64,000 bases of DNA from Heterobilharzia americana (taxonomy: Eukaryota > Platyhelminthes > Trematoda > Strigeidida > Schistosomatidae). Shown here in pieces: positions 1 through 13,100 of the stretch. The stretch spans positions 70,736,678-70,800,677 of the forward strand of contig OX104134.1 in NCBI GenBank assembly GCA_944470555.2. The letters are read 5' to 3'. Position 1 is the stretch's first letter. Every line of letters begins with the position of its first letter. Below the pieces are notes generated by a model, which did no database searches, had not been told where the DNA came from, and worked only from the letters and a program-made list of their open reading frames with translations. The position numbers were made by a program, and so were the translations under genes.

Positions 1-1962
1 CCAGTTCTTGCAAACACTGAGGTCTCCCTTCTTCAGGAGTTTGACAAGGTAACCCTTCTTCCAATCAATCAGTAGGTAACTTCCCTTCCTTCCATACCTT
101 TTGCAATAGTGGTGTGAGCATGTCCGCTGTTGTCTCTGCGTCTGCTCTCAGTGCTTCTGGTGGGATTCCATTTGCTTTTGCTGCTTTCCCGCATTTCAGC
201 AGCTTTATGGCGTTCATGACTTCCACTTTTGTTGGAGGATTTATGTTCACTTGTAGTTCTGTGGCTGCAGGTGGTATTGCTGGATGAAGTGCAGGTGGTG
301 GTCGATTCAAGAGCTTTTTGAAGTGGTCAGCCCATCGTTTCCTTTGTTTCTCTTCTTTGCTAACTAAGTTTCCTTGTCTATCTTTTATTGGTTTCGTCTG
401 AAATGATCTCTTTCCTCCCAGATAGTAACCTCGTTATTTGATACAATGTTGTCAGGTCTCTCCTACCTGCAGCCTGTTCTGCTTCACTTGCCAGTGTGTC
501 CTGGAAGTGTCTTTTGTTTTTGTGCACACTCTTCTTCACTTACTTGTCCAGTGTTTTATACATTGTACTCAGTTCCTCTTGTGGTTGAGCATCCTTGCAC
601 TGGTTCATCTTCTGCTTCACCGTCCTCCTCTCCTCTATCAGCTTCCATGTATCCATTGTGATTTATTCCTTATCTTCTTTCTTCTGCCTTCCTAATACGG
701 TTGTGCAGGTTTCTTTCCACATCTCTTTCAAAGACTTCCAGTGTTCATTCATACAGGTTTCTTCAGGGATGTTCCTCGATATCTCCCACTTTGTCTTGAT
801 GGCTGCCGTGAAGATCCCCTTTATAGTTTCATCCTTCAGTTTCCGAGTGTTGTACTTGAACTGTGGTCTATCACCAGCTTCTTCTTCGGAAACTTTTAAC
901 TTGATTTGGAAGGTAGGTTCCTTGCACTAGTTAGTGAGTGGTGTGAACCTACATCTGCTCCCCCTCTTCATCTTGTGTCAACTAGGCTGACTGCGTCTCC
1001 ACTTTTTTCATATTCAGATGAAGTCGATCTGATTTTTAGTGTAGTGTGTCTTTGTGTTTGATGAAATCCATGTTGCTTTGTGGATATCCCCGTGCTTGAA
1101 CACACTACCTGACTGCAATCACCAAATCGTTGAATGCATAGAAGTCTGCAAACAATTCTCCATTCCAGTTCATCACCTCACCGAGAGCTTCTCGACCCAT
1201 GGTTAGTTATCTACCTGTGTTGTCCCCTCCCAGTTTGGCATTCATGTCGCCCATCAGAATTTTGATATCGTCAACTGAGGTCTTGTCCAGTGTTGATTGA
1301 AGTTGTCTGTAGAATTCCTTCTTCTTCTCTTGCTCTGCATTATTTGTAGGTGCGTAGCATGATTGTGACCTTCCTTCCTTCCTTTTGAGTTGAACCTTGC
1401 TGTCATGATGCTGATCCTGGAGGAGGAGATTGGTTCCCACTGCATGAGAGAGAACCTTCGATGCTCTTGGGAACATAATGATAGCCACTCGAAAACTCAG
1501 TGTGCTCGTCCGTGGTTGTCGTCTGGGTGACAATATCCGAGTAGATTATTGATTCTCCAGTTGACAGTTTGGAGAGTTCACTCCCATTCCATTTACTTTC
1601 GCAAATTCCAAGCACTTCAGTGTGATACCTCTTCATCTCGTTTGCAATCTGGGCTGCCTTGCTGGGTTCAAACATCGTGTGGACATTCCATGTCCCCACG
1701 TTTACTTTCGCTTTCATCGAGAGAAGGTACATCGGCCAATTGGTTTCCCGAAGGTTTTCACCAACCGGCGTCGTTTCGCCTCTCCGATTCCAGTGAGGAA
1801 TAATTTTGTTGTTATTTTTTGTATTTTGTTTGTGCTTTGAAGTTTCTTTAGCGGTTGGATTTGTTTTACGGGGTAGGGTTGCTATCCCTATTCCAACCTT
1901 GCCTCTTTACCCAGGCTTAGTTAGGACCGGCTAGTAACTAATGTGCTAGTTAACCACGCGAG
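1..1962 (-). mobile_element. RTE-clade non-LTR retrotransposon, 5' part (SR2-like), copy A
   Basis: Read on the minus strand from a 5' end near 1962. After an untranslated leader come endonuclease pieces in shifted frames: VGTWNVHTMFEP and ICESKWNGS at 1403-1732, and GDMNAKLGGDNTGR near 1207-1260. The stretch at 65-310 (LLKCGKAAKANGIPPEAL) is the region just before the reverse-transcriptase palm. The rest, including the catalytic palm, is beyond the left edge. Frameshifts and stops make this a dead copy. It is very similar to copy C at 57109-60628 over the shared part. RTE elements use target-primed reverse transcription; the SR2 assignment is from memory of the family, not a search. Confidence 0.85.
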
Positions 1963-2105
1963 GTTACTCTTTCTGCTTACTAATTAGCAATTGTACTGGG
2001 TGATGACTGAAGGTGAGATGAAAATCTGAACCGCGGCAGGATTCGAACCAACGACCACCGGATTACCGGCCCGGTAATCTACCAGCTCAGCTACGAGGTC
2101 CGACT
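1963..2105 (-). repeat. tRNA-derived SINE-like repeat, minus copy
   Basis: Minus strand: a tRNA-like head (TAGCTGAGCTGGTAGA as A-box region, GGTTCGAATCC as B box) followed by a body starting ATCTCACCTTCAGTC. The body ends exactly where the RTE copy A 5' end begins. The head looks too mutated in the anticodon arm to be a working tRNA. It pairs with an inverted sister copy at 2290-2445. Confidence 0.7.
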
Positions 2106-2289
2106 GTTGACCAGAATTTTATTTCAGTTCAATCACCAAGGGTTTGGGGCGACTACTATGTGAATTCGTGGCACTTAACTACCGCTTGGTCATATTCACA
2201 CTGGCTACCTAATCAGGACTTCTTATCCGAATCCAAATCTAACTGAATTAGAGAGGGGGAGCATCATATTGATTATGATTTGACTATCT

Positions 2290-2445
2290 AACATAGCCGT
2301 AGTTTGGCAGAGTAGTTGGTAGAGCACTATGCCGGTAATCCGGTGGTCGCTGGTTCGAATCCGGCCGCGGTTTAGATTTGCATCTCACCTTCAGTCATCA
2401 CCCAGTACAATTACTAATTAGTAAGCAGAAGGAGTGACTCAAAAC
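2290..2445 (+). repeat. tRNA-derived SINE-like repeat, plus copy
   Basis: Same family as 1963-2105, opposite orientation: TAGTTGGTAGAGCAC (A-box-like), CCGGTAATCCGGTGG, GGTTCGAATCC (B box), then the same body and tail (TCACCCAGTACAATTACTAA). The two copies are head to head with about 185 bp between them. Confidence 0.7.
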
Positions 2446-2879
2446 ACTTACCGTCAACACTAGTCTCAACTCCATTATTTCTGCATCAACAACAACACAA
2501 CCTGGACTGATTTGATTAATTATTACTATCATCATCACCACCGCCACCATCATTACTACCACTCATTTCCACTCTATTCCGACAAATCAGTGCGAAGAAA
2601 ATTAGCTAACACTGTTCACCACTTTATTCCAACTGAAATTGTATGCACATCCACCTCATCCTTTTCAACTTGTACTTATAAAATTACCGAATGACTATGT
2701 CACCAGTGACCTTTTTGTCTGATATTTACAATGAAGACGAATATGAATTGGAGTACATATATACATACACATATAACATACATACGCCATACAACAAAAG
2801 ACATACGATTTCACACTGAATGATTAGTTATCATAGATTAGAAAGACAATGACTATACGAAGAGGATTGGACAAGGAGA

Positions 2880-3110
2880 TTGAATATACGTTTCTGGATT
2901 CATTTATATATCCTTGATATTTTAATTTTGATTATTTCCCTGAAGAAGCTCGAACCAGACTTCCGTGCGAAACGTTGGAGTTATTTGATTTCAAACCCGC
3001 TGTGACTTACACAAATACAATCTATATCTTATATCAACCTTTTACTGAGCGCCCAATATTTGCCATAGTATACGATCAAATCTTAATCATAGTTTAAATA
3101 AATTACGTTC
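2880..3110 (+). repeat. Penelope-like terminal sequence relic
   Basis: Contains CCCTGAAGAAGCTCGAACC followed by GCGAAACGTTGGAG. This motif recurs in altered form at 22118-22150 and, on the minus strand, at 61375-61420, and I associate it with ends of Penelope-like elements. No coding remnant adjoins it, so the family call is tentative. Confidence 0.4.
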
Positions 3111-3396
3111 CATTTGTTTGTTTGCTACAAAACACTGATAGAATATTATTTACAGTAAATAAACCATCTAGTGTGTTTGTTACTTTTACTTTTAGAAAGC
3201 TTATTTGAATGAGCTTCATTGCCAAAGTTCCTCTCACAAATAGTGTTCACTAACAGTGGAATTATGTGCAGAAGTCATTTCAGGTTATAAATGACCAAAC
3301 ATCTATCGAATATTGATATCCACAATGGTGAATATCTGTGAGTTCTAGCATTCCAGTAAAAACTTAAAGTCTGAATATGAGCACAAACAGTAGCTA

Positions 3397-3571
3397 TTGG
3401 TAACTCATTGGCCTAATGAAAAACGCTTTGATGTAGATAGCAATGAATGTTGGGTTCAAATCACAGTGGGAACGCCATCACTGACAGAGATGCAGGTGAA
3501 TTCAGCTAATGAGTTGTAAACAGAAAGAGATACGTATCCTGCATTCTTCTGCTAGTCACCATTCATCATTC
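3397..3571 (+). repeat. Degenerate hammerhead SINE (Sm-alpha-like) relic
   Basis: A Pol III B-box-like GGGTTCAAATC near 3454, then CAGCTAATGAG (degraded CUGAUGA core) near 3503 and the tail CCTGCATTCTTCTGCTAG. Order and spacing match the better copy at 19680-19856. The GAAA box is not clearly kept, so it would not be catalytic. Confidence 0.55.
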
Positions 3572-3776
3572 ATATCACAGCTTATATATTCATTTAAGTG
3601 TTATGAAGTAATACTCATGAAACTTAAAATTATATCGTGTGAAACCAAAGACTAACTTAGCTCATATATGTCAACCAATGAACTAAAGCCTAATCATATG
3701 AATACTGCAGTTCTAAAAGTTCATTGTTAGAATATAAAGACTGATAAATTTATCTAGCAATAACAGTAAAGCTTAC

Positions 3777-4180
3777 TTTACTATTAACAGCTTGTATTCT
3801 AACATCGTAAGGTTTATAGAAAAGATTATCTCCAAGTGTTAAAGTATACTGCATAAATTTTTCATCATCTGTCATTTTTGCTGTCCATAAATCATGAAAA
3901 GAATATTCCGTATTTTCTTTAGCTTTAATATGAGCTCTGTAATGAAAATTCGGTCCATTTTCATTAACTCTTGTTAACGGGATCCATTTAAATACTAATG
4001 TTCCATGTTTACCTCCACCTCCTGTAACATTCTGTGGCATTAGAGTGGGTGCTGTTGGCAATGTGGTAAATGATAAACTAGGTGGACTAGGCTCACCCAA
4101 TCCTAAAGCATTTCCTGCCCGCACACGTACTCTGTACGCCATATTAGCGGCTAAATTACCAATAAAAGTCATTCGTCGAT
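3777..4180 (-). CDS. Contactin-like gene, exon 14 (FN3-1 end, FN3-2; last exon seen)
   Basis: Residues 936-1070. MAYRVRVRAGNALGLGEPS ends FN3-1. APTLMPQNVTGGGGKHGT, LVFKWIPL and NFHYRA form FN3-2, with DVRIQAVNSK near its end; the GGGG turn followed by K.W.PL is typical of contactin FN3-2. Phase 1 in. It leaves in phase 0 at donor GTAAGC, so coding continues further left, through repeats or out of the window. Confidence 0.87.
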
Positions 4181-7100
4181 CTATAAAACACAAATAATAA
4201 GCAAATAGTACAGATTAATCAGGTGAACAAGTCAACTTACAGTATATGATAAAAATAACTCATTTAAGTAAAATGTTCCGACAACATACCATGATATCTA
4301 GAAGTTAAGTTTAGTCAGTGAAAAGTTCCTCAGCTTATTAGTGTTCATGAATGTTAGTACACAAATTATACTAAATGTGTGGGCTATCATTAACTTGTAG
4401 TCTGAACAGTGTGAAGATCCTCTGAGATTTCATGATACCACAGGATACTGGTTCATCATTCGTCAGAATTATTTAGACGATCATACACCTACTGGGTATA
4501 TGTCTACAGATGATCCTACTTCGCAAATAACTTGCTACAAAGGGCTATTAACAAGTCACCACAGTGAAAATTAGTTCCCGCTGAAAAATATACTACACAG
4601 GTGAAGTGATAGAATGTTTACGGAGAGTATAACAAAAAATGGGGTATCCGGAGTACGTAACACGAATTCTGGAACCAAGAAAGTTGAAATCCGGTATTAC
4701 GATGTTCGTAATTTGATTATCTTACTGGATACAGTACCACATTCATAGGTCTATTTTAGTTACTCAACAGATCAAGTCAAAAAATCTAAATTGTTCTGCG
4801 AAACTATAACCTAGATTTTATCCAAAACGTAGTGCAGCATATAATTACTTTCAGCATAAGACTACGCTTAATAGTTAACAGCCACAGCTGTATGGTTTAT
4901 TCGTACCAACTTCAATGGATGATCAGACTGATGAGATCTAGGATGACTGAGAAGCAGTAATTGTGGTTTGGTGTTCTCAGAGCTTATCGACTTTGTTGTT
5001 GACTTTTGAATCAAGATCAGGTTTGGTGAAATCCTCAGCACTAACCTTATAAAGTGAAGCATAGTAGTATGTTAAACGAATATTTAGAGTTCTGTCGACC
5101 TTGAATGATATTCAGTTGTAGGTTGGTGAAGAGGCTTTTGATACATGTAACACATTGACGTTACATTTCATCTGAACAAGTTGGGACAGAATCTTTGAGA
5201 GAGCAAAAGTATGGCATCTGTTGCTTTCATATTGTTCTTAAATATAGGTTTGTGTAAGTAACTTTAACTTGGTTGGTAGACGTTTTCTTTCTAAGTAAAT
5301 TGTAGTTTGGTTTTATATCCAAGTGTCTGTTGACTTACTTTTCTTTGGGAATTTAGACTTCTAGGAATTTTCTTGCAATGTTTAGACATGGCTTTTGGAG
5401 AACTTCTTTATTCTCCCAGTTGAATCTGTGATCATGACTGTCTATGTGCACTGAAACCAAGGTGGTTGCTTCATATCGCTTGACAGGAAGTTGATGTTCA
5501 TGAATTCTTTGAGAAATCCGATGGCTAGACTGATCAATATAGTGTTGTAAACAATCTTTGCAGTTTATTTTGTGGATTATACTTGCCCAGTATTCCCTCG
5601 CCAAAGGATATTTTGGCTTACATTACATGTTCTAGAATGATTTTATTGGTTCGTGTGTAAATCCAGTTCTGAATAGGTGAAGCGATCAGTTGACAGTTTC
5701 TAGATACTTGGTGTAGGGTAGAGTAAAACGCCCATTGATTTAAAGTGGTTGCATCGTTCTCTTTTCTGCCAATGAACACCTTTTTGATGAATTTGACTGA
5801 ATAGTCATTGATTTTGAACACTTTTCACAGGTATTTTTCTTCAGTTTTCTGCAGTATTTTGGTGCTGGAATGTGCATTAGCTCTTGAGAATAGAGTATGT
5901 ATACAAAAAGTTTTATGCACTATAGAGTGGTTGCCGTTGCAGTTCAAAATTTGATTGGTTTTTCTGGATTAAAATTGTTTGGAATAAAGTGATTATTACA
6001 ATATATAACATGTGAGTTCGCAAAGCTTCATCGTGCTTTCTGGTAATGATGATACTTAGAAACCCCCTCCTTTGTCGGTTGGGTTCCTTCAAATATTTGG
6101 TTGATTCGTTTGAACGTTTTTTCTACTTCATTATCCTCGGGACTTACGAAAGTGTTATCGACATACCGAATTCAAATTTTTGGTTTGACAAGAGGGGTGG
6201 CAGTTGGTCCCAGCTGTTACATTACTGCTTAAGCAATCAATCGTGATATTAGTGACTGTGCTCTGAATAAATTCTCTCTAGTGTAATGAAGGCTCGATCA
6301 GAATCCATAATACGATAAACGTATAGTTTGCAATATTTTTTCATCCTCCACACTGTGTCGGTATCATTTTTCGTCTTTCAATGCTTCCATAAAGCAAGAT
6401 CATCTGTTCATAAATCACCAGTTTGCTCAAATTTCAGTAGATTCAGGACTTATTTAAAAAGGCGAATTTACATTCTAGCGGATACTCGCATAAGATAAAA
6501 ACTAAAGAAATCTAAGGTGGAACTGGCAATATTCGTCAGTCCAGTACATGTTAGTGATCATTTGAAAAATACTCGGACGATAGGCTCTACCATGGTGCGG
6601 TGATTGAGATTGCATGCCACGATGAGCCAACTAGCTACTCCAGCTGGAACAAATGTTCTTTGAGGTTCTACCATACCAGAAAGGTTTGCCTCATAAAATT
6701 AAGACAAAAGTAGTTACCGCTACGTTTTAAATAGCTTATTCTATGGTGGGGGGCTGGAATGACGGGACTATGACAGGTAAAATACTTCCCTCGGCCAAGT
6801 GTGCTGATGCTACCCTTCCGACAGAAAGGCTGGATTAGAAAAAGCCAAGTTAAAAAACAGCAAGTTTCCCTACATTATGCAGTATTTCTTTGCTGGATGT
6901 GTGATACTTCGGGCCAAACTCAAAGTTAAATCTCAAACTTCCAAAAAGGCTGGACGCGACCAGAAACTGGTAGATGTCCGTTGGGTTCTGCAGTCGTGCA
7001 AGACTACCAATCATACAGTTTCTTTTTCACACGCTTCAAAAAAGTAGCCTTCTGCAGTGTGGGGAGTCAGAAACTCTCAGCCACCCTCATAACACTTCCA

Positions 7101-10100
7101 GCACTCAAGTCCCCACAGATAGCCATCAACATTCTACATCTTTGCTCTCCAGCCTTTAGGATGATATTCATACTTTATCTTTAGTTTCTTCACGCTCTGC
7201 GTCACGGTCATCGATAGCGACAGAAGTTCACGAAACAGCATTCCAGGTCTCCTAACAACACGCTCTAAACTATATATTGGAGGTTTCAATTTGCTCAACA
7301 AGCGTCATATCGAAAAACAAACTTTGTTGACCGAAACACTGACATCTCGGACTATGACGGCTTGCTGCATTTGTGAGACACACATACAAGATCAAAGTGC
7401 CGTAATCCACTTCACCCAACTAATATAGTGAATTTGAAAAATTTACACTTTGAGTTTCTCAGGATTTAGTGGCTAGTTCTAGAGATCTTGCAGGTGTAGG
7501 AATGGCAGCAAGTCCTAAGGCAGAAAGTGCACTTCTCGAATGGATCTTAGTTGACAGTCACCTGTGTGCTATTTGACTGAACGGTATAGTGAGCAATATA
7601 AATAGTAGTGAAACTCATCGTCGTTTTGTAATCTCCGTTTTTGCACCCACTGACTGTAGTTTGGATGAAGTGAAGGATGAGTTCTAACAAAAAAAACTAT
7701 CTAGTCTCCTACTGAAAGCTAAATGCTTAGATATTGTTGTAACAGGTAACTTTGATACATAAGTTGTTTGGGTAATTCAGGCAGAATAGTACTTGAATAT
7801 CACTTTCAGAATCCTAGCTAAAAGAACTGATAAAGGCAACTGCTAGCTACAACGGTGCTCATAAAATCCCTTATTTTTGTCCAGCGTGTACTTCAGACGT
7901 AAGGACAAACATTATCTCATGTGGTATGTAGATACCTCAACTTATGGGTAGACACAGATAGACCATACAGCTATCAGTTCTCGCTTTATTGGATCGGTGG
8001 AAGATTGTTACTCCTAAAAAACGTGTCTTGACAACTATCACACGTTGGCTTGAGTACACGTGTGTCTGCACCTTAATAGGTGTAGAGAAACTGCAGATTT
8101 AAGACCACTGTTAGAGCAACTTGATGATCAGGATACTTAGATTGCTTTTAATGAGGACAGTTATCGGAGCACGGCAACGTCACTCATCCCGAAGAATCCA
8201 AATGCCATATCCAGTAGGCCATAAACATGGTGCTAAAAACCATAACAAATGCTCAACAAAATTATAGAATGGGTTAGTGGATTTTAACACCTTCAGAATT
8301 GCTGGATGGATAAGAACAAATTCTTAAGGGTTTTGCGCTCCATTAAGACTGAAAGTAGTTCATATGTAGCTTGACAAAGAGTGTCTGCAATGCCGTGAGC
8401 AGCGAAGACTAAGGAAACAGAAAAAACAGCGGCGATAGACATTAGGAAGAAGGCAGTTGTTTACACTTATCAAATAAACAGGGGTGAAAGCTTCAATGGT
8501 GAGTGAGAGTACAGACGGAACACTCCCAAGAACAGTTCAACTACCCCCGTCTACCATTCTGTTACTCATAATCCAGTTGGATCCTGAACGGAACACTTAG
8601 ATAGGCCGTCCAAACATTGTGGAAGTCTAAGAGACAGTAACTGACCTGAGATAGGAAAACGCAGCAGCAAAATATGGGCCAGTATCGGCGGTATTTAAGG
8701 ATGGTACTCATTGATTATTAGCTGGAACAACTATTGTTTGCTAGCAAATAGGAATCAAATATGACTCTTTTGACTGTTTTCGACATACACTTGTCCCAGT
8801 CGTAAAGAAAGGAAGGAAATTCTTCTGTGATATCCATAGGGAAATTGGTTTAACCAACATAGTGTTTAAGATCCTAGCTTCTATGATCAGTAGACATCTA
8901 AGTGAAACCAGGGAACAACTAAATCGAGGAAATTAGACAGTTTTCGGATCTGATTAGAGTGCATCAACCAACTAATCATCTTCCGGCAGATTAAGGAACA
9001 AAGGTAGACCACGAGCAACCCAACACTAGCTATGTTTCTTGACCTGAAGGCGGCATTTGACTTCTTCAGTCAATAGGTCTTGCGGCAGTGTTTTTCACTG
9101 AATGAAATGTCGGATAAATACATCATCCCGTGAAAGGTTTTGTATTCGAATACCCATCAGTATGTTAGAGACTATGGTGAGGTATCACATGACTTCGTGC
9201 ATAAAGTAGTGTCTGTCAAGGATGTTCATCCGCTTGATTTTTATTTAATTTTGACATCAGCATGGAGACGGAAGTCACCCTCTCCTCGTTAGATTTTACC
9301 AAGATTTACTTTGTCACCGGAAGCTCATTAGTAGAAGTACAGTACGCATACGACAACGTTCTGTTAAATGAAGATCTTGACAGAACTCAGTCTTATGAAC
9401 AACTGTAGTAGCAACTTAATAATGTGTTAGGATGCACGTCTCAGCAACCAAATACAAATTATTGTTCCACGACTGGTCTGTATTGACATCGTATCTGATA
9501 GTAGGAATTCGAGTGGTTTAGTGAGCTGACCACTCCACTCACTAGGGAAGACGGATCAGTCCTGGTGGGTTAGTAACTGATGACATCTCAGCCCGCATGC
9601 AAAAGGCTCAATTAGCTTTTGTTAACTGATGCCGTTAACTGCGGCCACATCATATTCCACAGCACATTAAGGGTCAAGTATGCCGTTCAATATTTCACTC
9701 TTTTCTACCACATGGCTGTGAAACATAAGCATCAAAGGCTGAGAATATTCAAAAGTTTCAGATTTTTGACAACGATTACCTTCGTGAAATCGAAATTTTT
9801 TGTGGATCACAACTTAGGTAGTGTAGAATTCAAGCGTATGTTTTGTAAAGAAGAGAAGTCATTTGGTGAGGTCCTATATACTCAAATGGCTGGAGCTTTT
9901 TACACATGCCTGGTCAACACCTACCCCATCGTACGGTATTAGTTGAATTAGGTTTGATCCGGAAAAACCTTGAAGATGGCCAGACCAAAACAATGTATGA
10001 AGTCTCCGGTTAATGGTCACTGAAATACAAACCCTATGGTTAGGGTCCAAATGACGACCAAAATCGGTGATTGGAGACCCTAGGTGATATGGCTCAGAAT

Positions 10101-13100
10101 CAATCGCAATGCCACAGATCTTGCCTTACATAGTCTTCATCTTAATCGTCACACTGAATTTCACTATTGTCTCATTCCTCCTTGTTCTCTTTTCCCCATT
10201 TTTAAGGCTTTTAACTGCCTCCTTATTTATTTTTCTATCCTTCAACTTGGTGCCTTCAATATCATCGTGTCGATATGAGATGTGGCAGCTTGAACTGTTA
10301 TGCAGTAATGCTTGGTCCAATGTTAATCATCGAGACACTGGCTTCAGAAATTTTCACCAATGATCTCAGTTAACTTGATAAAAAAATTTACGTTTTGAGC
10401 CGTAAATATTTAAACTTAATTTCAATATTTCATTACCGCTTTAGACCCTATCACTAAACCATAAAATATTAAAATAACTCATTTCGATTTTAGTTATTTT
10501 ATCACTGGGAAACTCTCTGTATATAGGAAAATACTACTAACAAATATTTAACTAGTATCGAGTAATATTGGTAAAATAAAAATATGGTAAATGCTCTTGA
10601 ACTGTATTTTCAATCTCCGACTTGAAATTTTCACAACTTTCAATACAAGATATGTTATTCATTGAGAAAGCCATGCTTTTAGTGTGCACTATCCAAACCA
10701 CTGTATATGATGAAAGAAAGGAAGAAATATTTTGATTTCAAAATTCGTTTTACGCATGCGAATAAAAGTGAGGTGTAGGAATCAATCTTCGCTTACAGTG
10801 GGCGAGACCAAGAAGATAAATTAATTTAACTGTAGTCTCAGTGCTAAGGTATCCAAGTGTAGCATCAATAAAAATACTTCATCGGTAGAAGGAATAGTGG
10901 TAAAACTGATTTTTAAAGGAAGAATGGGATTTATAATTGCATAATAAGTCTGAGCGAAACCTGTCGGGTGGCTTCGTCAGTGACGCACTAATTAGCCGTT
11001 ACACAGAAGTGGTTTGCCTTTTCTCGAAAATGTCTCACCATTATTATACATTAAATAATTTTTTCGAAACACAAGGTCGTATACTTTTGATCGCATCCTA
11101 AAAATCAGGAAAACTATTTGGTCACCCACTTCGATCTCTTGTGTCAAGCTAAGATTGTGTTTAGCTGCAGTTAACTGATGAAAAATATTCTGACAATTTA
11201 TATATTTCACACCTTATGTCACGTTTGGTTCACTTAGTCTATAAATATATCTAATGACTCAACAAGTAGTTTTGAAACATGTAACCGAGGGTAAGGGTAA
11301 ACAGTTACATAAATGACAATCGCACAAGGTGAGAATGTGTGTAGTTTCGGAGAGAAATAGTTCGTCATACTCACAACTTAATTCGCTTTTTCTCCGGTTT
11401 TAAATTAAAATATGCTTGTTGACAGTTTTACATAAATGTTATGTTGTCGAAGGCTATGTCAGATAGCTATTAACCACGAAGTAGTCACTCGAAAAACACA
11501 TAACCTCACAGAAGACTGAGCATGTTCTATTCTCTGCATTTAATATTAGCAGATACAGTAAACAAACACAATATGCTGCAGTTTGGTGTCAAATAGCTTG
11601 GTAGTCAGTCACCTTGCAAGCTTTATTCACAGACCTCAATCAATTGTGGTTTATTGATTTTTGTAATTTCTCGTTGCTGTACTGGGTCGAATTGCTCTGA
11701 CTTTGAACTTAACACATAGACGAATTACCATTCAGTGACTAATCCATGCAGAACTTAAAGAACACAAGAATGATATACAGGAAATGTAAATTAAGTGAAG
11801 ATGAACAAGGGTTGACTTTATATAGAGAGGCCATTAAACAAGTAAAGTTGGTACGTCAGTGAATTAATTTCAGACAGTTTCATGATGTATATTTCACACT
11901 GTTAAGGTATTCAAGCGTGCGTAGTTAACGCAGATAAGTACACAAAGCATTTTCAATAAGTCATCGCATAAGGGGTTTAAAAATCTAATGCGGTCCAATT
12001 ATGCATTTGTCAAAACAATGTTCGAGGTTGTAAATCACTTTTCAGAATCATCAGTGTATCATCCATCTTTCAGTTTAGCATACAACACAATAAAATAAAA
12101 TGCAACTTAAATTAATTATGCCATAATGAATGAATTGTTTTCTATGAAATATTAAAAAAAGTAATGGTTACTCACACTGTTTTCTTGATTTTTAAAAAAT
12201 CTGAATTAGTCAAAAAAAGAATGTAAAAATGACTACACATTTACGTATTCACCTGAAGGTTTAAGTAGCTTTGTACTTTGTATGCTAATATTCGAAGCCA
12301 TAACTGTCCATTTATTCGATGGGTCATACATAGCATTTGCTTCAATCTGGAAATATAGAATTGGGAATAAGTGTGCAGTCCCAACAGCCCAGCTCACATT
12401 CACTCGGTCCACTCCAACTTGAGAATCAACAACTACACCTAAAATCAGCAGCAGAAAGTAAAGATTTTATGGAATTATTAAAAGAATATAAGAATTACCG
12501 CTGATTTATGGTTTAGTTCTGGAACACATAAGTATTGGGTGAACCTGAATTGATTTTGTAGATATCATTGATATTACAGTGAGATTCGGCTTTTTGCTTT
12601 TACTAGTTATATATACAACTCGTATAGATTTTATTTTATGAATAAGTAACTTTCATGAGGTGATGAAGTTTCAGATATCTTTTTACGTGTTAGAATATGT
12701 ATGTATTATTTAATATAAGACATTTTGTTTATTCGGTGTGGGTTGTCAGCTGAAGATTTGCATTCCACATAAGATTAGTAAGCCATGCTTTTAAGATATT
12801 TATGCCGCGTCTAGTGTCTATAGATGAATGATGCGTTACGCTAAATAGACATGCAGTTTTAGTTTACAAAGTTGGCTGTATAGATTCCTGTATAATGACA
12901 CCTTAATTTAGCCTGTTGAGGTTCTATAAGTATAGATCGAAACTTCTCAGTAATAGTAATTTCTGAGTTTACCTGTATGGGTTGTAATGCTGAAGCAGTC
13001 TTCCAGTGACCGAGTCAGCGGCTGAATGATTATCATGTTGGCCACGAAACTTGAAGGTCCTGAGTTTGACACCTGGTGGGGTCTTGGGTTCGTACTGCTG

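Noticed and set aside
2040..2105. Possible functional tRNA gene on the minus strand (and its partner at 2293-2370)
   Set aside because: A- and B-box-like sequences are present, but the anticodon arm does not fold with a proper seven-base loop and both copies share a long non-tRNA body, so they are SINE heads.
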